From Edaphochlamys debaryana (Eukaryota; Chlorophyta; Chlorophyceae; Chlamydomonadales): 64,000 nucleotides of DNA. Under the pieces are notes generated by a model, which worked only from the letters and a program-made list of their open reading frames with translations, did no database searches and had not been told where the DNA came from. Shown in pieces: positions 22,797-34,908 of this stretch (positions within the stretch are counted from its first letter, which is position 1; the number at the start of each line of letters is the position of its first letter). Made by a program: the position numbers and the translations under genes. The stretch is from the NCBI GenBank assembly GCA_016858145.1, contig JAEHOE010000057.1:372001-436000 (forward strand), read 5' to 3'.

Positions 22797-24133
22797 ACTA
22801 CTTGCTATCAACAGCGCCCCGCTGGGGGGGAGTAAGCAAGCTCGCTCGAGCTCGAGCGTGACATGTTCGTGTCGCAAACTGCAGAGTCGTGGAGAGAGCT
22901 TTACAGTATCTGAAGTAAGTTGTTAACACGCTTTGCCGGCGATTGTACAGAGCGCGCGCATCCCAGGAAGCTCGGTTCCTGCTTCGCCTTCACACCCGAT
23001 GCCCGGCCAACGCCTGCGTACAACTCCTTCATACTCACTTGATCAAAACAAGCCACCTGCAAGGATTGTCCAACGACCTTGCTAGGTTTGGCCACGCAGT
23101 CGACGCACATGTGTACTCCGCGGTTTGGACGCGACGCGGCAGCCCGCGCAAACAGGACATGCACAGGACGCAGCACAGATACGGGAGAAGCTGTGTGCGT
23201 GTGGCCGCCAAACTTCTTCGCCCCCTTGCGGCACCCGACGGTGCCTGGGTGGTGCCGCCTCGGCCGCCTCGGCCCGGCGAGCCTCCTCACCTGGGCCAGC
23301 CTCTTCCCTCCTGGCAGGCGGGCGGGCGGCAGGTGTCACAAGGGTTCACCTAATTCCGCACGGCTGCTGGTCCTTCGCCGCTTCAGCCCACCAGCGGAGC
23401 TCCAGAACGTTCCAGAAGGGGCATCCCAGGCGGCGCCCGGTCGCTCCGGTGCGGCAACTGGCAAGGGGCGCACTGCCCCATATGGCAGGCGTGAGGCGCC
23501 GGTTCCTCCCTATCCGTGTGACTGCTGGCCCCTGTCGTTTCGCCCCTCCTTGCTGGCCCCTTGCTGCCAGTGGTGGGAACAGGAGCAAGACCAGGTCTCG
23601 CTCCCAGCCCCGTCCCGGGCTGAGATCTGGGAGAGGCAATTCGGGGCCAAGCATTTTAGGGGCTTCCTTCGTTCCTGCTTCACTGGAATGGAGCCATCGC
23701 TCCAGCGTCACCAGGCCACGTGATGTTGACTCTGTTACGACACGGTTCATTACAAGAGCGCGAACTGCGCATACCCTGGCCCAACAGCTACCACAGTCGG
23801 GGACGGACTGCTCCGATGAATTACGAGGTGGTGTCTTGCGTGCAAGAACTGACCGCCCCGCGTGCCCTGCAAGGGTCCCCACGTGCCCACACGCCCCTGC
23901 CCCCTAGCCCCCACGGCATGAATAAAGTCTTGAAGCCAATGCTTATCGAGTCACCGCCGACAAAGCGGCAAGCAGTCCTGATGAAGGGGAATAATACTGG
24001 AAGGAAGACCACCCCTTCATGTCCTTCGACAGCCACAGTCACAAACGGAAGAATAGTCGAGCTTCACCTAGACAGCCTGCAAGGCCTTTCTTCACGGATC
24101 GCAAGTCCACCATAGCTGCTTTACACGCAAACT
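22797..24133. other. 1.3 kb gap between ARM-TIR start and channel stop
   Basis: No supported gene. It should hold the 5' region of the ARM-TIR gene on the left and the 3' UTR of the channel-like gene on the right. The 22.9-24.1 kb part is AT-richer than its surroundings. Confidence 0.6.
23750..23754 (-). terminator. Likely TGTAA polyadenylation signal of the channel-like gene
   Basis: TGTAA on the minus strand about 380 bases after the stop at 24134. Another TGTAA lies only 10 bases after the stop (24121-24125), which seems too close. Confidence 0.4.
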
Positions 24134-27100
24134 CTACTGGGGCGCCTCGCCGCTGGCGCACGCAGACATCATGGCCGCGGAAGCCGCCGCGCTGACGGGG
24201 GGGTAGGCGGCGGCGGCCTCCACGGGGCCCAGACCCGGCACCGCCGGGTACACGCCCGACGAATGCGTCTGCGCCAGGGAGGCAGCAGCGCGCGGCTCGG
24301 GCACCGAACCCGCGCCGGGCACCACGGGGTACTGCAGCGTCTGGCCGGCGGCCGAGGAGGGCATGCCTGGGTCCTCGACGGCGCCGCTGGCGCCGCCGGC
24401 CGAGGGCGGCGCGGAGGACAGGGGCGGCGCGCTGGGCTCCGACCCCTCCCCGCCGGTGCCGATCTTGCTGCTGGACACAGAGTGCGCGCCGATGATCTGG
24501 GTCGGCGGCGGCACCTGCTCGACGGCGCCGGAGTTGTGCATGGCGATGCCCGCGGCGGCGGCGCCGCCAGCGGACGTGAAGGCGCTGGCGCCGCCGTACG
24601 ACGTGCCGGCGGCGGATCCGCCGGCCATGATCTCGATGTTGATGGCCTTGGCCGAGATGGTGGCGCTGGTGCGCGCCGCCAGCACCGCGGCGGCGGCCAC
24701 GGCGGGCTTGACCTGTGCGGTCGAATGGGGGCGTGGGCAGGCGGCGTAAGTCTGGGTGCCATCCATCCAGGGTGCGACGCTGGCTGCTGTAGCCCTGCTG
24801 CTGCCACTGGCGCATCACCTAGCCCTGCAGGGCGCATGGCGTGGGGTCTACGCGCGGTTTGATGGTACGGTTGGTACGGTCGTTAAGCCGCTTGACCCCC
24901 CCCCCTTGGAGACTCATGCAAGGAAGAAGCACCCTGCTGAGCGAACAACCGTCCTGCCCTTGGGTGCTGCTGGTGCTTCTGGCTGCTAGATATGGATGAG
25001 CGAATGTCCAAACGAACGTCCTGCTGCTGTTGGTGCTGCTGGTGCTGTTGGTGCTGTTTGTGGTGCCACTGATAGGTGACCTGCCTTTCCTGAGTCGTGC
25101 CCTCCCAGCCCGGGGCCCGCCAGTCAAGCACTACTGCCCCGACTGCGCACCTGCTGGCCGTCCACCAGTACCTGGAAGGCGGGCAGGTCGGGCAGGCCCG
25201 TGGTGGTCTGCGCGGGGGGTGGAAGGGCGAGGGAGAGTGCCGGGGTGATGTTTGAACAGCGTGGGCACCGTACCGCACCGCATGCCGCTAGCTGGGAGCT
25301 GTTTGCGCCCAGACCCAGCAGGCAGACAGGCCTCTGCAAGCGGGCGGGCTCACCGTCGACACGCGCATGCTGAGCCTCTTGACGATGGCGCCGGTCTGGC
25401 CCTCGAGGGCCGCCACCTGTGACAGCGCCGCGGCCTGCAGCGCCGCCGAGGGCAGGCCGGACAGGTGCGCGGGCAGCTCGCCGCTCTCGACGTTGGCGGA
25501 GAGGGGCTCCGAGGCCAGCGCCTCGGGCCCGGGCACGGCGCGGATGACGTCGGGGCTGACGTCGAACATCTCCACCTCCCGCTGCTCGACGTGGCGGTCC
25601 TCGCCCCGGCCCACCTCCACCTCCACGTGCACGCGGAAGGTGGTCTGCGTGTTGAGTAGGGGCAGGCAGGATTGAGTGTTGGGGAGGGGCAGGGAAGGCA
25701 GGGTGCCAGGAGTTGCATCAACGGCAGGGCGGCGGGCGGGGAGCAGCTGTGTGACTAACACACGATACCCACCAGGCGCGTGTAGCGGTCCAGGCCTTGC
25801 GCTGCCACCCACAGTGCGCCGGCCTCGCCAGAGAGGTAGTTCTGCAGCGCAAGCAACGGTTGAGGGATTGGGGTTCAGGCATCGAGCGGGCAAGCCAGCT
25901 GGGATGGGGTCCAACCAAGGCCGCAGCGTGCGCTCCTTACCCGGTAGGCCGGGAGGTGGTGGATGCGGTAGGTGCGCGCGCCCAGGAGCATGTCCTTCTT
26001 CACGGCGGTCGTCAGCGCTTCTTCGTATGTGATGGCTGCGCAAAGGGCAGAGAGAGGTGTGTCAGTGCCGGTCATAGCCCCTGAGGAAAGGCACCTTCAA
26101 GGCACTTGGTGCACGCCGGGCTTTTGTCCGCACTCACGTGAGCCCTCGTCGACCTCGAAGGTGTAGATCTTGAGCACGCGCACCAGCCGCGCGCACCCGC
26201 GGCCCAGCAGCTTGACCGTGCCCCAGATGATCCACCTGGGCGGCAGCGCACGCGGAGGGGGTTTCAACTTGTGCTCACCTCGGGGCCAGACACCAGGGCT
26301 GGACACGGCAGCGCCGCCAGGCTAGGGCGCTCGCCTCACCTGCCGAACAGGAGCCAGAAGACCATGACCACGAACCAGATGAGCAGCGGCAGGCCGTTGG
26401 GCTGCGTGATGCGGCTGGTCTGCTTCAGGTCCACGACCTGCGGTAAGACAGGAATTACGGACCGAGTTAGCCAAAAGAACTGGGGTGAGGAGCGGACCGA
26501 CTTCACGGCAATTCTGGTCTGTTCAACAGCTGCGACGCACAGCCCCGCCCCCAACCCCATGCCGCCATGCACCCACGTTGTTGGCGATGCTCGAGGCGCT
26601 GCCCATGCTGTCGAGCGAGCACTTGAAGTAGGTGTGCATCCACAGCCCGAACGCGCAGTGCAGCACAATGAGGACAGGCAGCATCTCTGGGGGTGGGGAC
26701 AACGCAGGTAGGGGGCAAGAGGTTGTTCATGCAAGCAGCGCGGACTTGATGTCCCCAGCGTTGATTGTGCCCCGTGCTCCCAGTCCTCCACAGCGCTCTG
26801 CCTGCGCCTTCCGCACCCCTTCCGGAGCTCCACCCCCCTGCCCAGTGCCCCCGCCCCGGCTCACGCATCACAAAGCGCACGAGCCGCGGCGAGTAGCGCT
26901 GCGCGGGCTGGTGGATGGCCAGCAGCGCCACGCGGTCCCACATGTGGGTCACAAACACGTAGACGGCGCAGATGAGGTAGACGAGCGGCATGCCGCTGCC
27001 AAAGAGCAGCGCCAGGGTCACGTTGAAGAGCAGGTCGGCGACGCGCTGCTCCAGCGTGAACTGCGGGCGGAGTGGAGGAGCAGCGGGCGGAAAGGAGAGG

Positions 27101-30100
27101 AAGTCAAGGGAGATCAGACGGGGACAATGACGTGTTACAGGTCTGGCATCAGCAGTGAAGGCTCCGGAACGACACCCCGGAAGCCCGCGTAAGGGCTGCG
27201 GTACCCACCGGGGGCGTGCGCCAGGCGGTGTTGTAGTCCTCGGGCGTGGCCAGGCGGCCGCAGTGCAGGAACAGCAGCGAGCAGCGCATCCAGATCCTCA
27301 TGCTGCGCGGGCGTGTGACAAGAAGGGTGGGTGTGAGAAGACGGGCACCGATCTGGGGCAACCTGGGCCGACAGCGGAGGCCAGGTTTCTCCACTACGCT
27401 GCCAAAGACACCACGGCGTTCCTCACACCCTTGATGTGCACTGCGCTCACCCAAAGTCGATGAGCGTGCGGACGAAGGGTCCGGACACGTTGATCATCAT
27501 CAGGATCATGATGGAGTAACCCACGTTCTCGTACCTGCAACGACAGAGACAGAGGCAGGGGCTCAGGCTCGGGATGCAGCCGACTAGCCAACGGCCGCAG
27601 CCTGCTAGCCAACTCCCGGCCAATTTGCATAGAAACATGCCAGCTGGGAGCGCCAGACGCACCACTCGGGCGTGAAGTCGTCGTACCAGCCGTTGAACGC
27701 CAGCTCCTTCAGCCACCCGTTCTTCTGTAGGCGCAAACAGGTCCGCGAGGCAGCAAAGGGGGTCAGGTTGGGTTGGATGACCGCTTGCGCAGCCTCTGAC
27801 GACCCCTCTGTGCCGTTGTCCCCGTGCACATGCCTGGAACGCACCACCACTCACCCCTTCCATGGCCTTGTTTTGAAGGTCAGACAGCGAGGAGCAGTTG
27901 ACCACCAGCAGGATGGCCACCGTGTTGATCACCTTGACCGCGAACGTCCACATGGCGAAGCTGCGGGAGGCAGGGGCGCATGCGTGAGGTGGTGCCGAGG
28001 CTTGTGACGGTGGCCGTGGGGGGCGTGGGACGTGGAGCGGGGAGCTTGAGCGGGGAGCTTGTGGGGCAGCGCGGGCTGGCTACGGCTGGCCCCTCAATCC
28101 TAAAACCCTAGGCCTGCCAGGGCTGGCGTGCCCATCACCTGAGCTCGGTGTCGGTGGTGGTCCAGTGCTTCTCCACGAAGAACTTGAGCATGCGCAGCAG
28201 CCAGCCCAGGAAGCCGTTGACGATGGCGATGCCAAAGGAAATCGCGATCTTGACGCCGTTTTGGCTGCGGGACGAAAGCGCGGGGAGGGGGGCTTTAGGG
28301 GCGTGCGCGAGCGGTGCCGCTTGAAAGCGTGCAGGCACGAGCACTGCCTGGCATGGCGCAGCGTGGCAGGGGCTGCAGGACTAGGCGACTAGCTGCTCAC
28401 TAGACGTCGTAGGGGTCGAAGAAGTCGGAGCACATGTCAGCGATGTAGGGCATGAAGCGGCCGAAGGAGGCGAAGGCGGGGTCGAACTGGTGGTCGGCGG
28501 CCTTGGTGCCCAGGCCCAGGCAGTAGCAGGGCAGGCAGGTGGCGTTGTGCCACTCGGTGGAGTCCATGATGCCGACGTTCTGCCGGGGGGACGCCGGGGC
28601 CAAGGGCAAGGCGGGGCGCATGAGTCTGGGCGTGACGGATCAGCACGCAGCGGCTACATCTGCTAACTGCCATCTGCCACCTCCCATGCCCGTCAACGGC
28701 TTGAGTGCACGAAAACACGACCACACAACACCGTGTGCTGCTGGGGCGTCCCTCACCTTGACGGCGCTGCTGTAGCCCTTGAACACGTCCTGCTCGAACA
28801 TGAGCGTGGCCAGCAGCGTGTTGTTGGACACCTCGTACCTGGGGTTGCCGCCCGTGAGGCGGATGCTCCAGCGGTTGCTGCGGGGGAGAGGAGGCAGGGG
28901 GGCACGGGAGCCCGAACGTGGCTTAGCCTGGCGCAGGCTGGAGAACGCCGGGCAGTAGGGATGAGAAGGTGGGGCCACCCCAAGGCCACCGAAGCGGGGA
29001 GGGCTCGCTGCCTGGGCTCACCCGTAGGTGATGTTCACGGCCAGGGTCTCGCTGGCGCCGAAGCGCGTGAGGAGGGTGGAGGAGCACTCCTGCGGCAGCG
29101 CGCGGCTGCAGATGCCGGCGGCCTGCTTGATCGCCGGGTCCTGCATGTGGGGGGGCAGAAGCGGAAGCCCTCAAGCGCTGGCCACGGGGGGGCGTTGCTT
29201 GGAGGCGACGAGAGGCATGGAAACGGGATAGTGGGCTTGGCCGTAGCCAAACTCACGTTCGCATTGATGTTCTGACCGGTGTTGAGCCCTCCGTCCTGCA
29301 TGAGCTCCGACAGCATGCGCCGGCCCACGCCCGGCACCAGCGCGGGCGACAGCGTGTAGTTGGTGGTGGAGGAGATGTTATCCCACTTGCTGCAGCGACA
29401 AGGGAGCAAGCACGAACCTTCCAGTCAGTACGCATCCCCTGCCTGGCCCCGACCCTGCACCCTGCACCCTGCCTCCATCCCTCGGTGGCTCACGCAATGG
29501 AGGCGTTGAGCTTGCCCAGGTTCCAGGCGGGGTTCTGCGCCACCTCGTTGGAGAAGGAGGTGAGCCAGGTAATGAAGGCGGAGCAGATGAGGAAGAAGCA
29601 GAACATGACGATACCGGTCAGCACCTGCGGCCGGACGGTGGATGGTGGTGGAGGCAGGGGCGGGGTCAGACCAAGGCTATGAGGCTATGAGCCACGGCCC
29701 GACATGATACCGGTCAGCGGTCAGGTACGTTGGTGCAGGACGGGCCGGACTGGGGCATGAGCCATGGCCATGATAGTGACTAGCCGCGGCTAGGGCCTAG
29801 GGGGCAGGGTGCGTGTGTGCGTGTGCAGGCCAGTCGGGGCCCTCGCCTGGATCATGACGTTGCGGCGCATGCGCGTGGCCAGGTTCTCGAAGCGGTAGTC
29901 GTCGGGCGCGGAGGCGTGCTTGGCCCAGATGCGGTAGGTCTTGCCGTTGGCCTGCAGCCGGTGCTTCTTGCCCCAGAACAGCCCGGCCCAGAAGCCTGGG
30001 AGGGCACAGGGCGGAGGGGGCGTTGGGAACCCGGGCGCTAGTACGGTCGAGTGCTGGGGAGCATCAGCCGCATCGCCCTCAGCCCCACCCACCCGAGGGC

Positions 30101-32918
30101 ATGGTGTTGCAGACGTTGATGCGCATCTTCTCTGTGTTGAAGGTGACAAAGGCCTGCGCGGCGTGCGAGGGGTCGTTGTCAGAAACCCAGCTCAGCCAAA
30201 CCCGCGAGATCCCGCCCATTCTTGCCCTGACGCCAGGCTTCCTACCGTCAGCTTCAAGACCCTCCCTTGCGCTCCCAGTGCAGTCAGAACCCCTCCAGAT
30301 CCCCCACAGTGCTGCCCTAACAGCAAGCTTCCTCCCTTTCAGCTTCATTTCCATTAGCTCACCGCCTTGGTGGCCATGTTGCCCTTGGCCAGGCGCTCCG
30401 CGATGCGCTCCTTCTGGTGCGTGATGCGCGAGTCGGCCTTGTTCAGCTTGCGGGACATGTTGCGGGACAGCGTGGGGCGGTCGCCGGCGGCACTGGCGCG
30501 CGTGGGGCGGTCGGCAAAGGTCACGCGCGTGGGGCGGTCGTGGTCAAGGTCGGCGTCGGCCCCGCTCTCCGAAACGGCGGGCTGCGGCTCCGACGGCTTG
30601 GGCGCTGCGGTGCTCATCATTCCCGGCATGACAGATACCTTCTCCGCAATGTCGGTCACAAAATCCTGCGATTGGCGGAGGGGGATACCGTGGATGCTGG
30701 TGATGAGGTGGGTGTCATCGTATTCCACATGTGATCAGCGAGGGACCGTTGACTTCCCACCACCCCTGCTGCATCCCAGCCAGGCCCTGCCCGCACCTTG
30801 AGCTGCTCGTACTTGTTGACCTTCTTGCAGGCATTGATGACCGAGGACAAGTCCGTGATCAGCACAACGTCCATGACCTGGTCGTGTGGAGCACGGGAGG
30901 GAGGGTCAAACCGGACTCTAACCAGGTGGTGGTTGTGTGGTTACCCGCCCCGCCCCGCACAGCCCCACGCGTTCCCGGATCCCAAAGCGGCAAGCCGTTA
31001 CGTGCCGCACCTTGTCGCGCTTGGGGTCTTCGCCAAAATGGGTTTGGAAGAATTCTCCGATCTACTCCGAGCAACGAAGGGGGGGCGAGGGCGTAAGAGG
31101 ATGTGGTACGATGAGAGACATGGCACACTTGCTTCCAATCCCTGGCTTGCTAAGGCCTGTCCATCCGTCCTGGGCACCTGCGTGGCGGTTGCGTTCTTAG
31201 GCAGGCCGCCCACAAGGATCGAGTAGTCCTTGACCTCGCGCGTGTCATCGTCCACCTTCTCCAGCCAGTTGTCGACCTGCGGGCGCCGTCAAGGAAGGCG
31301 TTAAGCCGGTCAAGGGTAGGCAGAGCCAAGAAACCGTGCACGGCTGGCGACCCACATCGAATAACGCCGGCCAACGGCTCCCAGCCCGTCCCCGCTCACC
31401 CGGAAGAACAGCCACACCACCACGGCAGTGAGCACCACCGTTGCGCCGGCGTCCACGAGGGAGATCCCTGGAGGCAGGAGGGACAAAGTCAGGACGGCCG
31501 CCTCTTGCAACTCACCAGGCCCTCACGCACGTACCGGGAGAACACCGGTTCAAGCACCGCCGCCCCCGACCCACATGTGAGGAACGAGTCTTTGTCCATG
31601 GGCCCCTTCCAGGAGCCCGCGATGTCCGTGTTCATCTCTGCAAGGAAGCAAGAAGACACTGTCAGCATGCTGACGCGATCCCGGACCCGCCTCACACCAA
31701 GCATGACAGCGGATCGCAGGCCTGCAACCCGTCCCCTACGTCCCGCACCATCACCGCACCCGTGAGCAAGCCCTGGTCTTTGGCTTCGTCCATTATGGCG
31801 GCGAAGGTGAAGGAAGCCAACTCAAAGCTGTTAAAGACCTTGATGCCGTACTGGTTGTATGGGGCCATGTTTGGGGTGGTGAACACCGACGTGTTGATCA
31901 CGATCAGGTACGGCACCTGCGGGCGCGCAGCAGCGGAGGGTTCCGGGGGTAAGGCAAGTTGCGGAGCTGGGCATGTGAGCACCACAGGACCATGGGCCCG
32001 CAGCAGGAGCAGGGCGTTAAGGGCAATGAGGTGGCCTAGCCTGGCCTAGCCGTGCCTGGAAACAAGGAAGCCAGACTAGCCAGACTCGAGGCTGGCTTAC
32101 CGAGCAAAGCATCATCCACAGCATCATTCGTGTTATCCTGCAGCAGGACACGGAAGTGGGGCTTAGTGATGGTTGCTTGCCGCGCTTGAGCTTCGCCTCA
32201 CGGTCGCATGCCACCATCCCTCGACCCCGCAAGTCCCGCAGTCCCAGTCCCTTGCAACGGTTCTTCACTTGGCCCCAGTTTCCCCAGGGCAGATCTGAAG
32301 TGCAGCTTACGGCAACCCCCGTCGGCGATCGCCCCACTCACCAGGGCAGAATCTTGAAGTAGAGGCCTGCGTGCAGTGGGCAGACGGGAGGATGTGAGGC
32401 CCACTGGGTGGGAAGTGGTCGTTGCCGTGATCACCTGCTGCTGCTGCTCCAAGCAGGAAGTGACCCCGTTATGTGCCAGCCAGGCCCCGATCCTACCCAT
32501 TCCAACGCCCCGATACGCAGCAATCTTGTCATAGCTGACGCCGGAGTGCAGTCCATCGCCCTGCAGCCGCTCGTCCTCGTATTGCGCGCTCTGCGACCGT
32601 GTCGTGGGGTCGGGTGGGGTCCACCGTGCTCAATTGACCAGCCCCATGCAGCCCGCGCTCCGCTACGCTCCAGCACGTAATCCTTGATCATCACAGACCC
32701 GAGCACACAAGAGGCCCCGCGACCGCCGGTCTGCTGGCCAAGTAACGGAGTGTGACATGGAGCTGTCATGAGCCTTACCAGCTTGGCCTTCTTGATAAGG
32801 GCTACGCGTGCTGCAGAGGTGTCAAGGCTGCTGTGCGTGTGGTCGAGCGTCTCGTTCCGATGCTCCTTCTGCGGGCAGGCGACAGCCGTCTCCCACTCAA
32901 ATATTGCCGCGCGGCTAC
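24134..32918 (-). CDS. OSCA/TMEM63-like multi-pass membrane protein (putative mechanosensitive cation channel)
   Basis: From 32590 down to the stop at 24134, 31 exons join in phase to 1,312 codons including the stop. One more exon (32779-32918, ending ALIKKAKL) joins in phase upstream; no start codon is resolved. Order: TM1 (LYFKILPWITRMMLWMMLCS), extracellular loop, TM2 (ATVVLTAVVVWLFFR), a cytosolic RRM-like segment (DYSILVGGLPKN; KVMDVVLITDLSSVINACKK), then AFVTFNTEK and APDDYRFENL. The last resembles the segment ahead of TM3 in OSCA proteins. TM3 (TGIVMFCFFLICSAFITWL) is followed by a Cys/Asn-rich ectodomain of about 190 residues, then about seven more TM segments (VKIAISFGIAIVNGFLGWLL; FAVKVINTVAILLVVN; LLFGSGMPLVYLICAVYVFV; LLIWFVVMVFWLLFG). 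A cytosolic, Ala/Gly-rich C-terminus follows. The exon ending at 29847 uses a GC donor (CAG|GCGAGG). Placement in the TMEM16/OSCA/TMC superfamily is family knowledge; ion conduction is inference. Confidence 0.65.
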
Positions 32919-33403
32919 CTGCATTCCGATTGAGCGATACACACCATTTTCAAACGGCTGCGTAGCGTGACTCTCCGGGCGGGGGATGGGAATCCGAAAT
33001 GTTGTGTGCTGTCAACCGGCTCTTCGAGCACCAGCACCGGTCATGGGTATATGGATGTCAAGAACTACAGCTGATAAAACCTCCGCGCGACCGCTGGGTG
33101 CAAGGGCAGTATTGGTGTACGCGTTGCGCTCGCTGAGCGCGAGGAACAAGAGGTGCCGCGTGTATCTATATGTAAGTGTGTAAGTGCATCGAGAGAGGGG
33201 GCCGGCTTTATGTGCTACGAGGCGCTACCTCCCGCCTTCGTGCACCTCTTCAGGACTACGGCCTTCCCTCGCTGCCCCCCTCGGCACGCCCTTGGGCGCC
33301 TTTGCCTCGCCCCCTCCTCCTGATATGCCCACCGCCCCCTGTGCTTGCAGAAGTGACAAATGTCTTCCGAGCACTAAAAGGACGCCTCATGCGCTCCTGC
33401 AAC

Positions 33404-33537
33404 CACCTGCACTCCACCCGACGACACACCCCAATGACCGACCGCTGACGGGGCATCAGTACGGGGGTTCCATTGGCCAACCCGATGGCGCTGCCGCTGA
33501 TAAGCCTTATGTAGGGGCCGGAGACGTTGAAAGGCAA
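33404..33537 (-). other. Open fragment resembling a channel transmembrane exon
   Basis: Minus-strand text PFNVSGPYIRLISGSAIGLA resembles the TM6 exon of the neighbouring channel-like gene, INVSGPFVRTLIDFG (exon 27451-27534). It could be a decayed duplicate, an upstream exon of the same gene, or chance. An in-frame stop lies just upstream, and no neighbouring exons could be joined. Confidence 0.25.
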
Positions 33538-34178
33538 CGCCAGAAGCTCAGTACGCGCGTGTTACAGATGGATGGATGGCATGTGTGCGAGAGATGCGGC
33601 AACTCGGGCCACGAAGGTGTAGGCAGCGCGGAACACATCAAAGCGACAGCACCAATTTCGGCGTGTGGCGCATGCATCAAAGTGAAGGGTTATAGATCAC
33701 GTCTCTCCCCTTATTTGAATGGGTCCACGGCAAGCAGGCAGAAGGCGCAAATCCCGACAGGCGGAGCAATAGAGGCCGCATGAGGACGGTGTATGCATAG
33801 GCTTAAAGGTATAGCCAGCCAGCAGCACCCCCACGTTTGCAAACCGGGACCCTGCAGGCTGCCTCCTGCACCGTTGTGACGGGCGAGGGGCGCGAACCTG
33901 CCTAATAATGTAGTCAACTGCAGACAGCGCATCCGCACGTTAGCGCGAGAAAGGTGATGCCCGCCTGTTCGGCGGCACCGCTAGGAGGTACATGCTAATC
34001 CAGAGTGCCAGGCATGAACAGGCGGCCCGGGCCAGAGCCAACTAAAACCACAACGACAGAAGACCAGCAGGCGACAAGCAGTCATCCTGGGGCCCCTCCC
34101 TCCCGTCCGCAACAGACAGCACACGCTGGCCCCGTGCCGAGGCCCAAGGGCGTTTTAGGAAACGCCCCGGGCCCGGAC

Positions 34179-34183
34179 TTACA
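34179..34183 (-). terminator. Likely TGTAA polyadenylation signal of the low-complexity gene
   Basis: First TGTAA on the minus strand after the stop at 34909, giving a 3' UTR of about 730 bases. Confidence 0.45.
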
Positions 34184-34908
34184 AGGCGCCCTAGCCGCAA
34201 AGCACTGGACAAAGCTGGACATAAACAGGTTACGCCAAAACGCGCTGCAATCCCGCAACATATCACCTAACTTCAAACCCGGCCGTCCACGTATTCCAGT
34301 GATGGCCGGGGTGCCGCAAAGCCTCATAGGTTTTGCCTTAGGTTCCAGCGCCGCCACGCGGAGTGCGTGACGCAAAGCGCCAAGCATCACGCACCCAAAA
34401 GAAATAAGCCTGCGCTTGCCTTCGAGGGCAAGCCGTGGTTGCAAAGGCCGCCAGACCGCCGCGGGGATGAATTGGGGTGCTGCATGCAGGTGGTCCGTCC
34501 CTCCCTCCGGTCCCATCCCGCCCAGCGTCCCGATCGTCCCTTCCTCTGTGCCCCACACTCCTGCTCATCCTCCTGCCTTCAGCGCAACTCAAACCAACCT
34601 CCAACATCAACCTGCCTGGGCGCGTTGCAGCCTCAGGCCTTCCCTAACGCAGTGAGATTGCGCGTGCGAATCCCGGGCGAATATTGAGCTAGGTCGCCGA
34701 TGGCCGTGAAACAGCGTGGTCACGAGGCGGGTTTCGCTTAGCCAGTCCATACGGAATCCCTCCAGGCGAAGAATGGCGCAGAGGCGTGTCGCCGCCGCTT
34801 TGTATCACAGCCATCCCCCCGAATCACAGCATTGCTCCCTCCTGCGGTCTCCCCCCTTCAACCCCCAAGCTTACTCCCCAACAGACTACTGCCCTTGCCG
34901 TCTCAAAT

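Larger units (their letters stand above)
32919..34908. other. 2 kb region upstream of the channel-like gene
   Basis: Probably contains the missing first exon(s) and promoter of the channel-like gene, plus the 3' UTR of the low-complexity gene at 34909. A plus-strand frame of 121 codons at 34005-34370 and a 199-codon frame at 33184-33783 have no recognisable domain or splice context. Confidence 0.5.

Noticed and set aside
33184..33783. Plus-strand frame with a C..C...GH motif, considered as a zinc knuckle
   Set aside because: The fourth ligand is missing and the rest of the frame has no protein-like character.
34650..34690. T-arm-like GCGAATCCCGG
   Set aside because: No upstream anticodon arm or acceptor stem at tRNA spacing.
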